Below, piece by piece: positions 27,388 through 36,476 of a DNA stretch of 64,000 nt. The notes beneath the pieces are model-generated. The model saw only the letters and a program-made list of their open reading frames with translations, made no database searches and was not told the origin of the DNA. The position numbers and the translations under genes were made by a program. The first letter of the stretch is position 1. Each line of letters begins with the position of its first letter. The stretch spans positions 62,001 through 126,000 of the forward strand of contig NZ_JAKKDU010000003.1 of assembly GCF_021728535.1 (NCBI RefSeq), read 5' to 3'. Source of the stretch: Wocania arenilitoris. Lineage in GTDB: Bacteria; Bacteroidota; Bacteroidia; Flavobacteriales; Flavobacteriaceae.

Positions 27388-28323
27388 TTGAAAACAAGGC
27401 GTAATTTTAACACTCTAAATAATCAACCAACAGTTGTAACAATTGGTACTTTTGATGGTGTACATATTGGGCATCAAAAAATTGTTAAACGCTTAATTAA
27501 TGCTGGGAAATTAGAAGGATTAAAATCTGTAATTCTTACTTTTTTTCCACACCCACGCATGGTGTTGCAAAAAGAATCTTCAATTAAACTTATTAATACT
27601 ATTAATGAACGTTATGCCATATTAGACGCATTAGGTTTAGATTACTTGCTAATTAAAAAATTTACCAAAGAATTTTCTAGACTTTCAGCCGAAGATTTTG
27701 TTAAACAAATTTTAGTTGATAGGTTAAATGTAAAAAAAGTAATTATTGGTTACGACCATAGATTTGGCAGAAACCGAAACGCTAATATTGAAGATTTAAA
27801 ACGTTTTGGAAATGAATATAATTTTGAGGTTGAAGAAATTTCGGCTCAAGATATTAACGATGTTGCAGTAAGCTCTACCAAAATAAGAAATGCTTTAAAT
27901 GAAGGCGATATCGCTAAGGCTAATATGTATTTGGGGTATAATTTTATGATTACTGGAATTGTAACTAAAGGAAAAGGATTAGGTAGACAATTAAGTTTCC
28001 CGACTGCAAATATTAAAGTTGAAGAAGACTACAAGCTTATACCAAAATATGGATCTTATATTGTGAGTTCTATTATTAATAACAAAAAAGTGTATGGCAT
28101 GCTAAACATTGGTATTAACCCAACTGTTGATGGAAATACTGAAAGTATCGAGGTTCATTTTTTTAATTTTAATAAAGATATTTATAATAAAACGATTCAA
28201 ATAGATTTACATGAACGTATTCGTGATGAGCAAAAATTCGACTCTATTGAAGCGTTAAAAAATCAATTAGCAAAAGACCAAGAAACCGCACAAGCATACA
28301 TTGCAAAGCATCATGCTAAATAA
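27388..28323 (+). CDS. ribF: bifunctional riboflavin kinase / FAD synthetase
   Basis: The N-terminal FAD synthetase domain has TIGTFDGVHIGHQKI near residues 18-32 and FFPHPRMV, the nucleotidyltransferase motifs. The C-terminal flavokinase domain begins near 185 with GKGLGRQLSFPTANI and ends with the HLHERIRDEQKF-like segment and an Ala/Gln-rich tail. It converts riboflavin to FMN and FAD in the cytoplasm. About 311 residues from TTG 27388, the normal length. An upstream TTG at 27370 lies inside the promoter and was rejected. Its last 11 bases overlap the start of the HTTM gene. Confidence 0.9.
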   Translation: MKTRRNFNTLNNQPTVVTIGTFDGVHIGHQKIVKRLINAGKLEGLKSVILTFFPHPRMVLQKESSIKLINTINERYAILDALGLDYLLIKKFTKEFSRLSAEDFVKQILVDRLNVKKVIIGYDHRFGRNRNANIEDLKRFGNEYNFEVEEISAQDINDVAVSSTKIRNALNEGDIAKANMYLGYNFMITGIVTKGKGLGRQLSFPTANIKVEEDYKLIPKYGSYIVSSIINNKKVYGMLNIGINPTVDGNTESIEVHFFNFNKDIYNKTIQIDLHERIRDEQKFDSIEALKNQLAKDQETAQAYIAKHHAK

Positions 28324-29623
28324 ATGGCTATTTAAACATATTGACAATTCTGCTTTAATAGTTTTTAGAATTTTTTTTGGATTACTTTGTTTTTTAGAAT
28401 CTGTTGGAGCCATTTTCACAGGTTGGGTTAAGCATGTTTTTATAGATGCCCAATTTACCTTTTCTTTCATAGGATTTGAGTGGCTGCAACCATTGCCTAG
28501 TAGTGGTATGTATTTTTACTACACAGTTATGGGCATATTTGGTCTTGGCATTATGCTAGGTTACAAATACAGATTTAGCATTATAAGCTTCACACTTTTA
28601 TGGTCTGCAACCTATTTAATGCAAAAATCGTCGTATAACAATCATTATTATTTATTAATGTTAATAAGTAGTATTATGGTTTTTATGCCAGCAAACACTT
28701 ATGCTTCAATTGATACTAAACAAAACCCAAATATTAAAAGTTATGCTATGCCTCAATGGTGTAAATGGGTTTTTGTGCTTCAGCTATTAATTGTTTATAC
28801 CTACGCATCGGTTGCCAAATTATACCCAGATTGGTTAAACACTTCGGTGATTGAACTAATGATGAAAGGCAAGCAAAATTATATGTTAGTTGGCGAGTTA
28901 CTTCAACAAAAAGGGGTGCATTATATTTTAGCTTACGGCGGTATTGTGTTTGATGGTTTAATCATTCCGTTATTACTATTTAAATCCACTAGAAAATGGG
29001 CGTTAATAGCAGCTATTTTCTTTCATTTGTTTAATTCTGTGGTTTTTCAAATTGGTATTTTTCCATATTTGGCGTTAGCTTTTACGTTGTTTTTTTTCAA
29101 CCCAAAAACCATTCAACAATTATTTTTAAAAAAGAAGGTTTTTTATGATTCGGATAAAGTCATTATTCCAAAATATAAAACACCATTAATCGTATTATTT
29201 TCAATTTATTTTTTAGTACAAATCGCATTACCATTACGTCATCATTTTATAGAAGATAATGTGCTTTGGACTGAAGAAGGCCACAGACTATCGTGGCGCA
29301 TGATGCTTAGAATTAAAGGCGGAGTAATAACTTACACCGTTAAAAATAATAAAAATAGCGAAAGCCATATTGTTAATTTAGATGGTTATTTAACAGAAAA
29401 GCAAAAACATTCAGTGAGCACAAAACCAGATGTAATTTGGCAATTTGCTCAAAAATTAAAAGAACAATTTAAAAAAGAAGGTCAAGACGTTTCAGTTTAT
29501 GTAAATTGTAATATTAGTGTTAACGGAAAACCATATAGACAGCTCATTAATCCAAATATAGATTTAGCCAATGTCTCATGGAATTATTTTAAGCACAACC
29601 AATGGATTTTACCATCTAAATAA
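28313..29623 (+). CDS. HTTM-domain membrane protein, vitamin K-dependent gamma-carboxylase-like
   Basis: The product has 436 residues from the ATG at 28313, which overlaps ribF by 11 bp; a TTG four codons upstream is less likely. An N-terminal cluster of hydrophobic segments (to about residue 290) with FHLFNSVVFQIGIFPYLAL matches the HTTM region of vitamin K-dependent gamma-carboxylases. A soluble C-terminal part contains WTEEGHRLSWRMMLR near residue 325, also shared with that family. In animals this enzyme carboxylates glutamates using reduced vitamin K. Bacterial homologues lack known substrates, so function here is not established. Confidence 0.8.
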   Translation: MLNKWLFKHIDNSALIVFRIFFGLLCFLESVGAIFTGWVKHVFIDAQFTFSFIGFEWLQPLPSSGMYFYYTVMGIFGLGIMLGYKYRFSIISFTLLWSATYLMQKSSYNNHYYLLMLISSIMVFMPANTYASIDTKQNPNIKSYAMPQWCKWVFVLQLLIVYTYASVAKLYPDWLNTSVIELMMKGKQNYMLVGELLQQKGVHYILAYGGIVFDGLIIPLLLFKSTRKWALIAAIFFHLFNSVVFQIGIFPYLALAFTLFFFNPKTIQQLFLKKKVFYDSDKVIIPKYKTPLIVLFSIYFLVQIALPLRHHFIEDNVLWTEEGHRLSWRMMLRIKGGVITYTVKNNKNSESHIVNLDGYLTEKQKHSVSTKPDVIWQFAQKLKEQFKKEGQDVSVYVNCNISVNGKPYRQLINPNIDLANVSWNYFKHNQWILPSK

Positions 29624-29780
29624 AGAGTTTATATCTGTAATTCATTAAATTTCTTCAGTAAGAATTAAATTTTGTTTTATATAAAACACAAAATTTAGTT
29701 TCACTTCAGGAACCACTTTATTAGTACATAATTTTATTTCATTTGAGTTTTTCGGAAACATAAAAATGAAAAAAATCATG

Positions 29781-29788
29781 TACTTTTG
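29781..29788 (+). promoter_or_regulatory. -7 box upstream of serS
   Basis: TACTTTTG fits TAnnTTTG and ends 19 bp before the ATG at 29808. It lies inside the longer open frame from 29766, arguing that the extra 14 codons are not translated. Confidence 0.45.
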
Positions 29789-29807
29789 TCGCTTAAATTT
29801 TTTACTC

Positions 29808-31079
29808 ATGTTACAAGTCCCTTTTATAAGAAAAAATAAAGATTTGGTAATTGAACGATTAGCAAAAAGAAATATTGATGCAACAAAAATGATTGATGAG
29901 GTTATTGCTTTTGATGAAGATAGAAAAAAATTGCAATCAGAACTAGATAATACGCTAGCCGAATCTAATTCATTATCAAAAGAAATAGGGAACTTATATA
30001 AATCTGGCGAAGCCCAAAAAGCTAGTGTTTTAAAAGAAAAAACTAGCCAATTAAAAGAAAAATCTAAATCACTTAATGAATCGCTAAATAATAAAGTTGA
30101 GGCACTAAATGAACTTTTGTACAAGATACCAAATGTGCCAAATAAAATTGTTCCTTCTGGTAATACCGATGAAGATAACGAAGAAGTTTTTAAAGAAGGC
30201 GATATACCAGTGTTACATAACGATGCATTGCCACATTGGGAGCTTGCAAAAAAATACGATATTATAGATTTTGAACTCGGTAATAAAATTACGGGTGCTG
30301 GATTTCCCGTATATAAAGGTAAAGGCGCAAGATTACAACGTGCTTTAATTGCTTATTTTTTAGATAAAAACACTGCAGCTGGTTATACCGAATATCAATT
30401 ACCCCATTTGGTAAACGAAGCTTCGGGTTTTGGTACAGGGCAATTACCAGATAAAGAAGGACAAATGTATCATGTTACCGAGGATAACTTATACTTAATA
30501 CCAACAGCCGAAGTGCCAGGAACAAACATTTTTAGAGATGTTGTTTTAAGTGAAAGCGAATTGCCCGTTAGCATTACAGGCTATACACCATGTTTTCGTC
30601 GAGAAGCTGGAAGTTACGGCGCACACGTTAGAGGATTAAATCGATTGCACCAATTTGATAAAGTTGAGATTTTACGTGTAGAACATCCAACAAAATCTTA
30701 TGAAGCTTTAGATGGTATGGTAAATCATGTAAAAACTATTTTACAAGAATTAAAATTACCATACAGAATTTTAAGACTTTGTGGTGGCGATTTAGGTTTT
30801 ACATCGGCATTAACATATGATTTTGAAGTATTTTCAACTGCGCAAGACCGTTGGTTAGAAATATCATCCGTTTCTAATTTTGAAACCTTTCAAGCTAATC
30901 GTTTAAAACTACGTTTTAAAAATAGTAATGGCAAAAACGAATTAGCCCACACATTAAACGGAAGTGCTTTAGCTTTACCAAGAGTACTTGCTGGAATTTT
31001 AGAAAATTACCAAACTAAAGATGGCGTAGTAATTCCAGAAGTATTACAATCTTACACAGGGTTTTCAATTATTGATTAA
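29808..31079 (+). CDS. serS: serine--tRNA ligase
   Basis: From the ATG at 29808 the product has 423 residues, a normal length, and starts MLQVPFIRKNKDLV as in other Bacteroidota SerS. Residues ~30-110 form the antiparallel coiled-coil arm that grips tRNA-Ser (LDNTLAESNSLSKEIG, LKEKSKSLNESL). The class II core shows motif 2 FRREAGSYGAHVRG near residue 265 and motif 3 LNGSALALPRVLAGILENYQ near 380-400. It charges tRNA-Ser with serine. The upstream extension to 29766 is rejected because a promoter box lies in it. Confidence 0.93.
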   Translation: MLQVPFIRKNKDLVIERLAKRNIDATKMIDEVIAFDEDRKKLQSELDNTLAESNSLSKEIGNLYKSGEAQKASVLKEKTSQLKEKSKSLNESLNNKVEALNELLYKIPNVPNKIVPSGNTDEDNEEVFKEGDIPVLHNDALPHWELAKKYDIIDFELGNKITGAGFPVYKGKGARLQRALIAYFLDKNTAAGYTEYQLPHLVNEASGFGTGQLPDKEGQMYHVTEDNLYLIPTAEVPGTNIFRDVVLSESELPVSITGYTPCFRREAGSYGAHVRGLNRLHQFDKVEILRVEHPTKSYEALDGMVNHVKTILQELKLPYRILRLCGGDLGFTSALTYDFEVFSTAQDRWLEISSVSNFETFQANRLKLRFKNSNGKNELAHTLNGSALALPRVLAGILENYQTKDGVVIPEVLQSYTGFSIID

Positions 31080-31140
31080 AATTTAGATTCAATTTTTGTA
31101 ATTAAATATTTTCTGAAGAAACATTAGTTTTTGTAATTTA

Positions 31141-31215
31141 AATCGATAAAAATCGAATGCTTAAAAAGAAATAAAATCTTACAAAATAAAACTTATTGAT
31201 TAAATTTTATCGATT
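31141..31215. promoter_or_regulatory. inverted repeat AATCGATAAAA / TTTTATCGATT
   Basis: A perfect 11-bp inverted repeat (31141-31151 and 31205-31215) with a 53-bp spacer lies between serS and the 41-residue peptide gene. A third ATCGA occurs at 31152-31156. It may be an operator for the peptide gene or a looping site; no regulator gene is adjacent. Confidence 0.35.
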
Positions 31216-31322
31216 AAATGCGTTTAAATCCCGCTGTTTAACGATTTTGTATTCATTTCTTTTGCAAATCAAAATATATTTTAGAAGTTAGCTCCAACCA
31301 AACAAGTAAACTTAACCTATCT

Positions 31323-31448
31323 ATGAAAAATATTAAGCGCTTAGTCCTTTTAATTGCATTAGTTTTAGTTGCTGGTAAAGTGTTGTTTTCAGATTTCGAA
31401 ATATCAAAAACAGAAAATAATGCTACTGCTGCAGTAGTGAATAAATAA
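31323..31448 (+). CDS. 41-residue membrane or secreted peptide, unknown
   Basis: ATG at 31323 to TAA at 31448. The N-terminus is basic (KNIKR) and followed by a strong hydrophobic run (LVLLIALVLVAGKVLF); the rest is short, polar and Ala/Asn-rich (TENNATAAVVNK). It looks like a signal- or membrane-anchored micropeptide. It is isolated in a 580-bp interval between serS and the TPR gene and has two hairpins downstream. No homologous family is recognised, but its composition is gene-like. Confidence 0.5.
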   Translation: MKNIKRLVLLIALVLVAGKVLFSDFEISKTENNATAAVVNK

Positions 31449-31473
31449 GTATTTGCTTATAAAATTAAGCTTT

Positions 31474-31510
31474 CTTAAAATAGTCATTCTCATATTTTGA
31501 GAATTTTAAG
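31474..31510 (+). ncRNA. hairpin structure downstream of the 41-residue peptide
   Basis: ATTCTCA (31486-31492) pairs with TGAGAAT (31498-31504), extended by CTTAAA (31474-31479) with TTTAAG (31505-31510) across an asymmetric bulge. No T-tract follows. It could be a 3'-UTR stem or part of a small RNA ending at the terminator at 31585. Confidence 0.3.
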
Positions 31511-31584
31511 ACTGTCCCCAATCTTGTATAATATTGTTTTTAATTTAACAGATGTTAATAGAAAAGGTATTGTTGGTTGGTTAG

Positions 31585-31613
31585 TGCCCGAATTTTATTC
31601 GGGCATTTTTTAT
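31585..31613 (+). terminator. strong rho-independent terminator
   Basis: The arms GCCCGAAT and ATTCGGGC, with a short T-rich loop, are followed by ATTTTTTATA. It ends transcription from the peptide-gene side, before the TPR gene at 31660. Confidence 0.85.
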
Positions 31614-31659
31614 AATAATATTTACAATTTCTAATAAGCACATTTGTTATATTTACATA

Positions 31660-33435
31660 ATGAGGATTATTTTTATTTCATGTTTGTTTTTTTGTACAAG
31701 TCTGTTTTCGCAAGATGATGCCTTGGCAAAGGAATATTTTAATAAAGGAGATTTTAAAAAAGCACTTTATGAGTATAAACTGCTTTATAAAAAATCACCT
31801 TCAAACCCCATTTATATAAATCAAATTGTTACGACACACCAACAATTAGAGCAGTATAATGAAGCCGAAGAATTTCTTTTAAGGGTAATAAATCGTATTA
31901 AATATCCAGCTTTTTTTGTCGAGTTAGGGTATAATTACCACCTTAAAAACGATTTAGTAAATGCTAATTTATACTACCAAAAAGCCATAAATAGTTTAGA
32001 TGAAAATGTTAATAATGCCTTTTCTGTTGCGCGAAGTTTTCAAGATCATAATTTATTGAATAAAACGATTATGGTTTATGAAAAAGCCATGATTTTAAAA
32101 CCTGAATTGAATTTTAAATTTCAATTGGCTGTAATATATGGTGAGCAAGGAGATGTTGAAAAAATGTTTGATAGCTATATTGAGTTTGCCGAGAAAAACC
32201 CTGTACAATTAAACAATATTAAGCGACGTATTAATGATTTTATAAGTGAAAATAGTGCCAATGAAAATAACATTTTATTCAAAAAAGTATTGTTAAGAAA
32301 AATCCAGCAAGAACCTAATTTACTTTGGAATGAGATGTTGAGCTGGTTATTTATTCAACAAAAAGATTTTAAAAAATCATTTATACAAGAAAAGGCTATT
32401 TTTAACAGGCAACCAGAAAGTTTAAATAGAATTGAAGAGCTGGCAAATATTGCAGTTAATGAAAACAAAAATGAAATAGCTAAAGAAATATATACGTTTT
32501 TAATTGATACAGCACAAGATTTAGAAACACAGCTATATGCCCATTATAATCTTTTACAACTTGAAACTAAAACAAGTTCGGTTGAAAATTATGAGTCTAT
32601 AAATAATAAATATTTAGAGTTATTTAAGGCGTTTGGAATATTCCCTCAAACACTAAAACTGCAAGTGGCTTATGCTCATTTTTTAGCCTTTTATAAAAAC
32701 AAAACAGATGACGCTATTGATTTTTTAGAAGACACTTTAAAACTACCTTTAACCGAATTTGAAAAGGCAGAAGTTAAATTGGAACTAGGAGATATTTTAG
32801 TACTTCAAGAAAAATTTAATAAAGCCTTAATTTATTACACACAAATACAGCGCAGTTTAAAAAACAGTACGATTTCGCAAGAAGCACGTTATAAAGTTGC
32901 AAAAACAAGTTATTATAAAGGGGACTTTAAATGGGCAGAATCGCAGCTTAAAATTTTAAAAGCATCTACATCGCAACTTATTGCTAATGATGCGCTCCAT
33001 TTAAAATTATTAATTACCGATAATAAGTATGAAGACTCCCTACAAACAGCATTAAAGCTTTATGCTAAAGCAGATTTATTAGCGTTTCAAAATAAAGATA
33101 ATGGAGCCATTTCTCTTTTAAATACCATTTTAGAAAATCATAAAACCCAACCCATAATTGCCCAAGCTTTATTTAAACAAGCACAATTGTTTGAAGAAAA
33201 CGCACAATTTGAAAAAGCGCAAGCTAATTACGAATTGATAATAGCAAATTACAGAGATGGTATTTTGGTTGATGATGCTTACTATAAATTAGCTAATATA
33301 TGTGTAAATCAGCTAAATGATCCAGAAAAAGCAAAAGCATTGTATGAGCAAATTATTTTTAATCATGTAGACAGTATCTATTTTGTTGAAGCAAGAAAAA
33401 AGTATCGAACATTAAGAGGCGATGCTATAAATTAA
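31660..33435 (+). CDS. secreted TPR protein, unknown role
   Basis: The product has 591 residues with a signal peptide (FISCLFFCTSLFSQ). Repeated TPR-like units run through the whole protein (YFNKGDFKKALYEYKLLYKKSP at about 25-45, then many more diverged copies, ending with YEQIIFNHVDSIYFVEARKKYR). Such periplasmic or outer-membrane TPR proteins are abundant in flavobacteria; they mediate protein contacts. There is no enzymatic motif. It is transcribed alone after a terminator. Confidence 0.75.
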   Translation: MRIIFISCLFFCTSLFSQDDALAKEYFNKGDFKKALYEYKLLYKKSPSNPIYINQIVTTHQQLEQYNEAEEFLLRVINRIKYPAFFVELGYNYHLKNDLVNANLYYQKAINSLDENVNNAFSVARSFQDHNLLNKTIMVYEKAMILKPELNFKFQLAVIYGEQGDVEKMFDSYIEFAEKNPVQLNNIKRRINDFISENSANENNILFKKVLLRKIQQEPNLLWNEMLSWLFIQQKDFKKSFIQEKAIFNRQPESLNRIEELANIAVNENKNEIAKEIYTFLIDTAQDLETQLYAHYNLLQLETKTSSVENYESINNKYLELFKAFGIFPQTLKLQVAYAHFLAFYKNKTDDAIDFLEDTLKLPLTEFEKAEVKLELGDILVLQEKFNKALIYYTQIQRSLKNSTISQEARYKVAKTSYYKGDFKWAESQLKILKASTSQLIANDALHLKLLITDNKYEDSLQTALKLYAKADLLAFQNKDNGAISLLNTILENHKTQPIIAQALFKQAQLFEENAQFEKAQANYELIIANYRDGILVDDAYYKLANICVNQLNDPEKAKALYEQIIFNHVDSIYFVEARKKYRTLRGDAIN

Positions 33436-33499
33436 ATAAACACCAATATTTAAATCATAAAAAATAAAGACAAAAAAACATCCAACTTTGAAATTTTAA

Positions 33500-33715
33500 A
33501 TGATGATAGCCAAAATAGAGTGCTTATTAATTTCAAAATTCACCCTTATTTGATGCATCTTTCTTTTTGCTATTAACAAATTTACCCAATTGCCGAAATA
33601 TACTTGCAAGATAAAGCCATTAAAAGTTATAAGGGTTTCGGGTTTAGTTTTTGAAAAAACGGTAAATTCCTTTGATGAAGACAAAGAACTCCTGTTATTT
33701 GCAAAAGATTTATAA
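33500..33715 (+). pseudogene. short degenerate ORF with an in-frame TGA
   Basis: A 72-codon frame runs from ATG 33500 to TAA 33715 and is broken only by TGA at 33551-33553. The second half (FAINKFTQLPKYTCKIKPL, then VFEKTVNSF) has a protein-like composition. I do not recognise it. It could be the remnant of a small flavobacterial protein or chance; the rest of the 363-bp gap (33436-33798) holds nothing else I can name. Confidence 0.3.
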
Positions 33716-33798
33716 AAAAATAAATTCTAAATAGCGCTATTAACTTATTGAGCAGTTTTTGGAATTTGGGTATTAATTTTTTTTAGAATTTTTAAACT

Positions 33799-34122
33799 AT
33801 GTATATATACAACGTAACCGTAAATATAGACGAAAGCATTCACGATGAATGGTTGCTATGGATTAAGGAGCATATTCCGCAAGTATTGAGCACAGGTAAA
33901 TTTGAAAAAGCAACACTAACCAAGGTTTTGGTTGAAGAAGATATGGGCGGGCAAACCTATTCCGTTCAATACCATTCGTATTCACGCCAAGCTTTAGATG
34001 CGTATTATAGAGAAGACGCAGAAAAATTACGAACTGAAGGCCTAAAAAAATTCGCAGATAAAATGTTGGCCTTTAGAACCGAACTACAAATTATAGACGA
34101 ATATGCGGTGAGTTTTAAATAA
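33799..34122 (+). CDS. DUF4286 family protein
   Basis: The product has 107 residues: MYIYNVTVNIDESIHDEWLLW at the start and a FRTELQIIDEY strand at the end. This is the DUF4286 pattern, a compact ferredoxin-like fold protein, probably dimeric and cytoplasmic, of unknown function. It lies upstream of rsmA, separated by a REP-like repeat, a neighbourhood common in flavobacteria. Confidence 0.85.
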   Translation: MYIYNVTVNIDESIHDEWLLWIKEHIPQVLSTGKFEKATLTKVLVEEDMGGQTYSVQYHSYSRQALDAYYREDAEKLRTEGLKKFADKMLAFRTELQIIDEYAVSFK

Positions 34123-34126
34123 CTTT

Positions 34127-34157
34127 GTTATTCCTGCTAAGGCAAGAATCCATTTTA
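34127..34157. repeat. REP-like repeat (TTATTCCTGC...GAATCCATTTTA)
   Basis: A degenerate copy of the element at 14872, between the DUF4286 gene and rsmA. The palindrome is weakened (CCTGC versus GCAAG). Confidence 0.5.
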
Positions 34158-34194
34158 TTATCTTATCTTACTTTATCTAAACACTCATAAATTT

Positions 34195-34995
34195 GTGGTA
34201 TACAAAACAAATCAACATCAAGTAAAAGCTAAAAAGTACCTAGGGCAACATTTTTTAAAAGATGAATCTGTCGCACAAAAAATTGCCAATACAATAGGAT
34301 TAAAAGGTTATAAAAATGTTTTAGAAATTGGTCCAGGAATGGGTGTGTTAACCAAGTATTTACTTAAAAAAAATATTGAAACTTTCGTTATTGAGATTGA
34401 TACAGAATCGGTAGAATATCTGCAAGCTAACTACTTAAATCTTGCACCTAGAATTATAGAAAAAGATTTTTTAAAGTATGATTTAAATCACATTTTTAAA
34501 GGTGAATCTTTTGCTATTATTGGTAATTTTCCTTATAATATTTCAACTCAAATCGTTTTTAAAGCTTTAGAAATGCGCAATCAAATTCCAGAGTTTTCTG
34601 GAATGTTTCAAAAAGAGGTAGCGCAACGCATCTGCTCAAAAGAAGGCTCAAAAGTCTATGGCATTCTTTCTGTTTTAGCACAAGCCTTTTACAATGCAGA
34701 GTATTTATTTACAGTACCACCATCAGTTTTTAATCCGCCTCCAAAAGTAGATTCAGGTGTTTTAAGGCTCACAAGAAAAGAAAACTACACGTTGCTCTGC
34801 GATGAAAAATTATTGTTTAAAGTGGTAAAAACAGCTTTTCAGCAACGCAGAAAAACACTTCGTAATAGTTTAAAAACCTTCAATTTATCTGATAATTTAA
34901 AAGCAAATGTTATATTTGGCAAACGTCCGGAACAATTAAGTGTTGAAGCTTTTATTGAGCTTACACAATTAATTGAAAATGATGCTAAAGACTAA
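34195..34995 (+). CDS. rsmA: 16S rRNA (adenine-N6,N6)-dimethyltransferase
   Basis: The product has 266 residues. Typical RsmA/KsgA motifs are seen: [12 protein letters not shown] near residue 13, the SAM-binding [14 protein letters not shown] near 42, and the NFPYNIST catalytic motif near 110. It dimethylates the two adjacent adenines in helix 45 of 16S rRNA. The start is uncertain: GTG 34195 is the best in frame, but it overlaps a TAAATTTG box-like word (34188-34195). The MgtE gene follows through a REP-like repeat. Confidence 0.9.
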   Translation: MVYKTNQHQVKAKKYLGQHFLKDESVAQKIANTIGLKGYKNVLEIGPGMGVLTKYLLKKNIETFVIEIDTESVEYLQANYLNLAPRIIEKDFLKYDLNHIFKGESFAIIGNFPYNISTQIVFKALEMRNQIPEFSGMFQKEVAQRICSKEGSKVYGILSVLAQAFYNAEYLFTVPPSVFNPPPKVDSGVLRLTRKENYTLLCDEKLLFKVVKTAFQQRRKTLRNSLKTFNLSDNLKANVIFGKRPEQLSVEAFIELTQLIENDAKD

Positions 34996-35004
34996 ATAAC
35001 TTTT

Positions 35005-35040
35005 TGTCATTTCGACAGAGTGCAACGACGAGAAACCTCA
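35005..35040. repeat. REP-like repeat (GTCATTTCGACAGAG...CGAGAAACC)
   Basis: This copy runs directly into the mgtE start codon and creates a false 12-codon N-terminal extension that reads SFRQSATTRNL. Same family style as the element at 10093. Confidence 0.6.
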
Positions 35041-36413
35041 TGTCTGAAGAGAAAGAAAACATACAATTCGAGCTAACAAAAGAACTTGTTGAGCAAGTAG
35101 AGCACCTTATTGAAACGAATGAAGATAAGGAGCTTCGCAAACTGCTTAACGAGTTTCATTATGCCGATATAGCCGAAATTCTAGATGAATTAAATCTAGA
35201 AGAGGCGGTGTATGTTATTAAGTTGTTAGATTCAGAAACTACTTCAGATATCTTAATGGAACTCGATGAAGATAATCGAGAAAAAGTATTAAAAAATTTA
35301 TCGGCCAAAGAAATTGCAGAAGAAGTTGAAGAGTTAGATACCGATGACGCTGCAGATATTATTTCTGAACTTTCAGAAGAACGACAAGAGGCCGTTATTT
35401 CTCAGATTGAAGACGAAGAACACAAAGCAGAAATCACAGAACTTTTAGCTTATGATGAAGATACGGCTGGTGGTCTCATGGCAAAAGAGCTGGTTAAAGT
35501 TTACGAAACTTGGACAGTTGCTGGTTGTATGCGTAGAATTCGTGGTCAAGCTAAAGAAGTAACGCGCGTACATTCTATTTATGTGGTAGATAAAGAAGAA
35601 AAACTTATCGGTCGTTTATCTTTAAAAGATTTAATTGTAGCGAAAAGCGAGCAAAAAATTTCAGACTTAGTAAAGGTTAATGTAGATTCTGTTAATGTAT
35701 ATGACGATGCCGAAGATGTTGCAAAAGTTATGGCTAAATATGATTTAGAAGCTATACCTGTAGTAGATGATAATCAAACACTATTAGGAAGAATTACCAT
35801 TGACGATATTGTAGATGTATTAAAAGAAGAAGCCGATAAAGATTATCAATTAGCAGCAGGTATTACACAAGATGTTGAGGCCGATGATAGTATTTTAGAG
35901 CTTACAAGAGCACGTATACCTTGGCTTTTTTTAGGACTTATAGGTGGTGTTGGAGCATTTCTAATTATGGGAGGTTTTGAAGAATCTTTCACAGGAGACG
36001 CTTTTAAAATATTCTTTTTTACGCCATTAATTGCTGCAATGGCAGGTAATGTTGGTGTTCAATCTAGTGCGATTATTGTACAAGGTTTAGCAAACGACGA
36101 TGTTAAAGGGAGTGTTAATAGTAGGCTTATTAAAGAAATGCTTTTAGCAACACTTAATGGTATTATTTTAGCTGTTTTTCTTTTCTTTTTTGTGTGGATA
36201 TACGAATCAAAAATCGATTTGGCATTAGCAATTTCTGTATCGTTAGTTGCTGTAATTATAGTAGCAGGTTTAATAGGTACATTTGTGCCATTATTTTTAG
36301 ATAAACGCGGTATTGATCCAGCAATCGCTACAGGACCGTTTATTACAACTAGTAATGATATTTTGGGGATTTTACTCTATTTTTGGATTTCTAAAATGAT
36401 TTTAGGAATTTAA
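35040..36413 (+). CDS. mgtE: magnesium transporter MgtE
   Basis: From the ATG at 35040 the product has 457 residues. The N-terminal acidic helical domain has LNEFHYADIAEIL; two CBS domains follow near 135-255 (VHSIYVVDKEEKLIGRLSL, AIPVVDDNQTLLGRITI). Then five transmembrane helices carry the conserved APLI/AGNVGVQSSAIIVQGLA-like region (PLIAAMAGNVGVQSS here). MgtE is a Mg2+-gated inner-membrane channel. A TTG extension upstream is repeat-derived and rejected. Confidence 0.92.
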   Translation: MSEEKENIQFELTKELVEQVEHLIETNEDKELRKLLNEFHYADIAEILDELNLEEAVYVIKLLDSETTSDILMELDEDNREKVLKNLSAKEIAEEVEELDTDDAADIISELSEERQEAVISQIEDEEHKAEITELLAYDEDTAGGLMAKELVKVYETWTVAGCMRRIRGQAKEVTRVHSIYVVDKEEKLIGRLSLKDLIVAKSEQKISDLVKVNVDSVNVYDDAEDVAKVMAKYDLEAIPVVDDNQTLLGRITIDDIVDVLKEEADKDYQLAAGITQDVEADDSILELTRARIPWLFLGLIGGVGAFLIMGGFEESFTGDAFKIFFFTPLIAAMAGNVGVQSSAIIVQGLANDDVKGSVNSRLIKEMLLATLNGIILAVFLFFFVWIYESKIDLALAISVSLVAVIIVAGLIGTFVPLFLDKRGIDPAIATGPFITTSNDILGILLYFWISKMILGI

Positions 36414-36426
36414 ATTCTCGTTTTAC

Positions 36427-36448
36427 TGTCCCGAAAGCTTTTCAGGAT
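36427..36448. repeat. degenerate REP-like palindrome
   Basis: CTGTCCCGAAAGC and GCTTTTCAGGAT form a short imperfect palindrome between mgtE and the next gene, reminiscent of other REP-like copies in this window. Confidence 0.3.
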
Positions 36449-36476
36449 TGTTTTAGTATCTCATAATATTTTTAAA

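Noticed and set aside
34188-34195. TAAATTTG as the promoter -7 box of rsmA
   Set aside because: It overlaps the only workable start codon (GTG 34195), and no start codon exists downstream before conserved residues; no -33 element was found.
35004-35039. N-terminal extension of MgtE
   Set aside because: It is also repeat-derived and is not expected in MgtE proteins.
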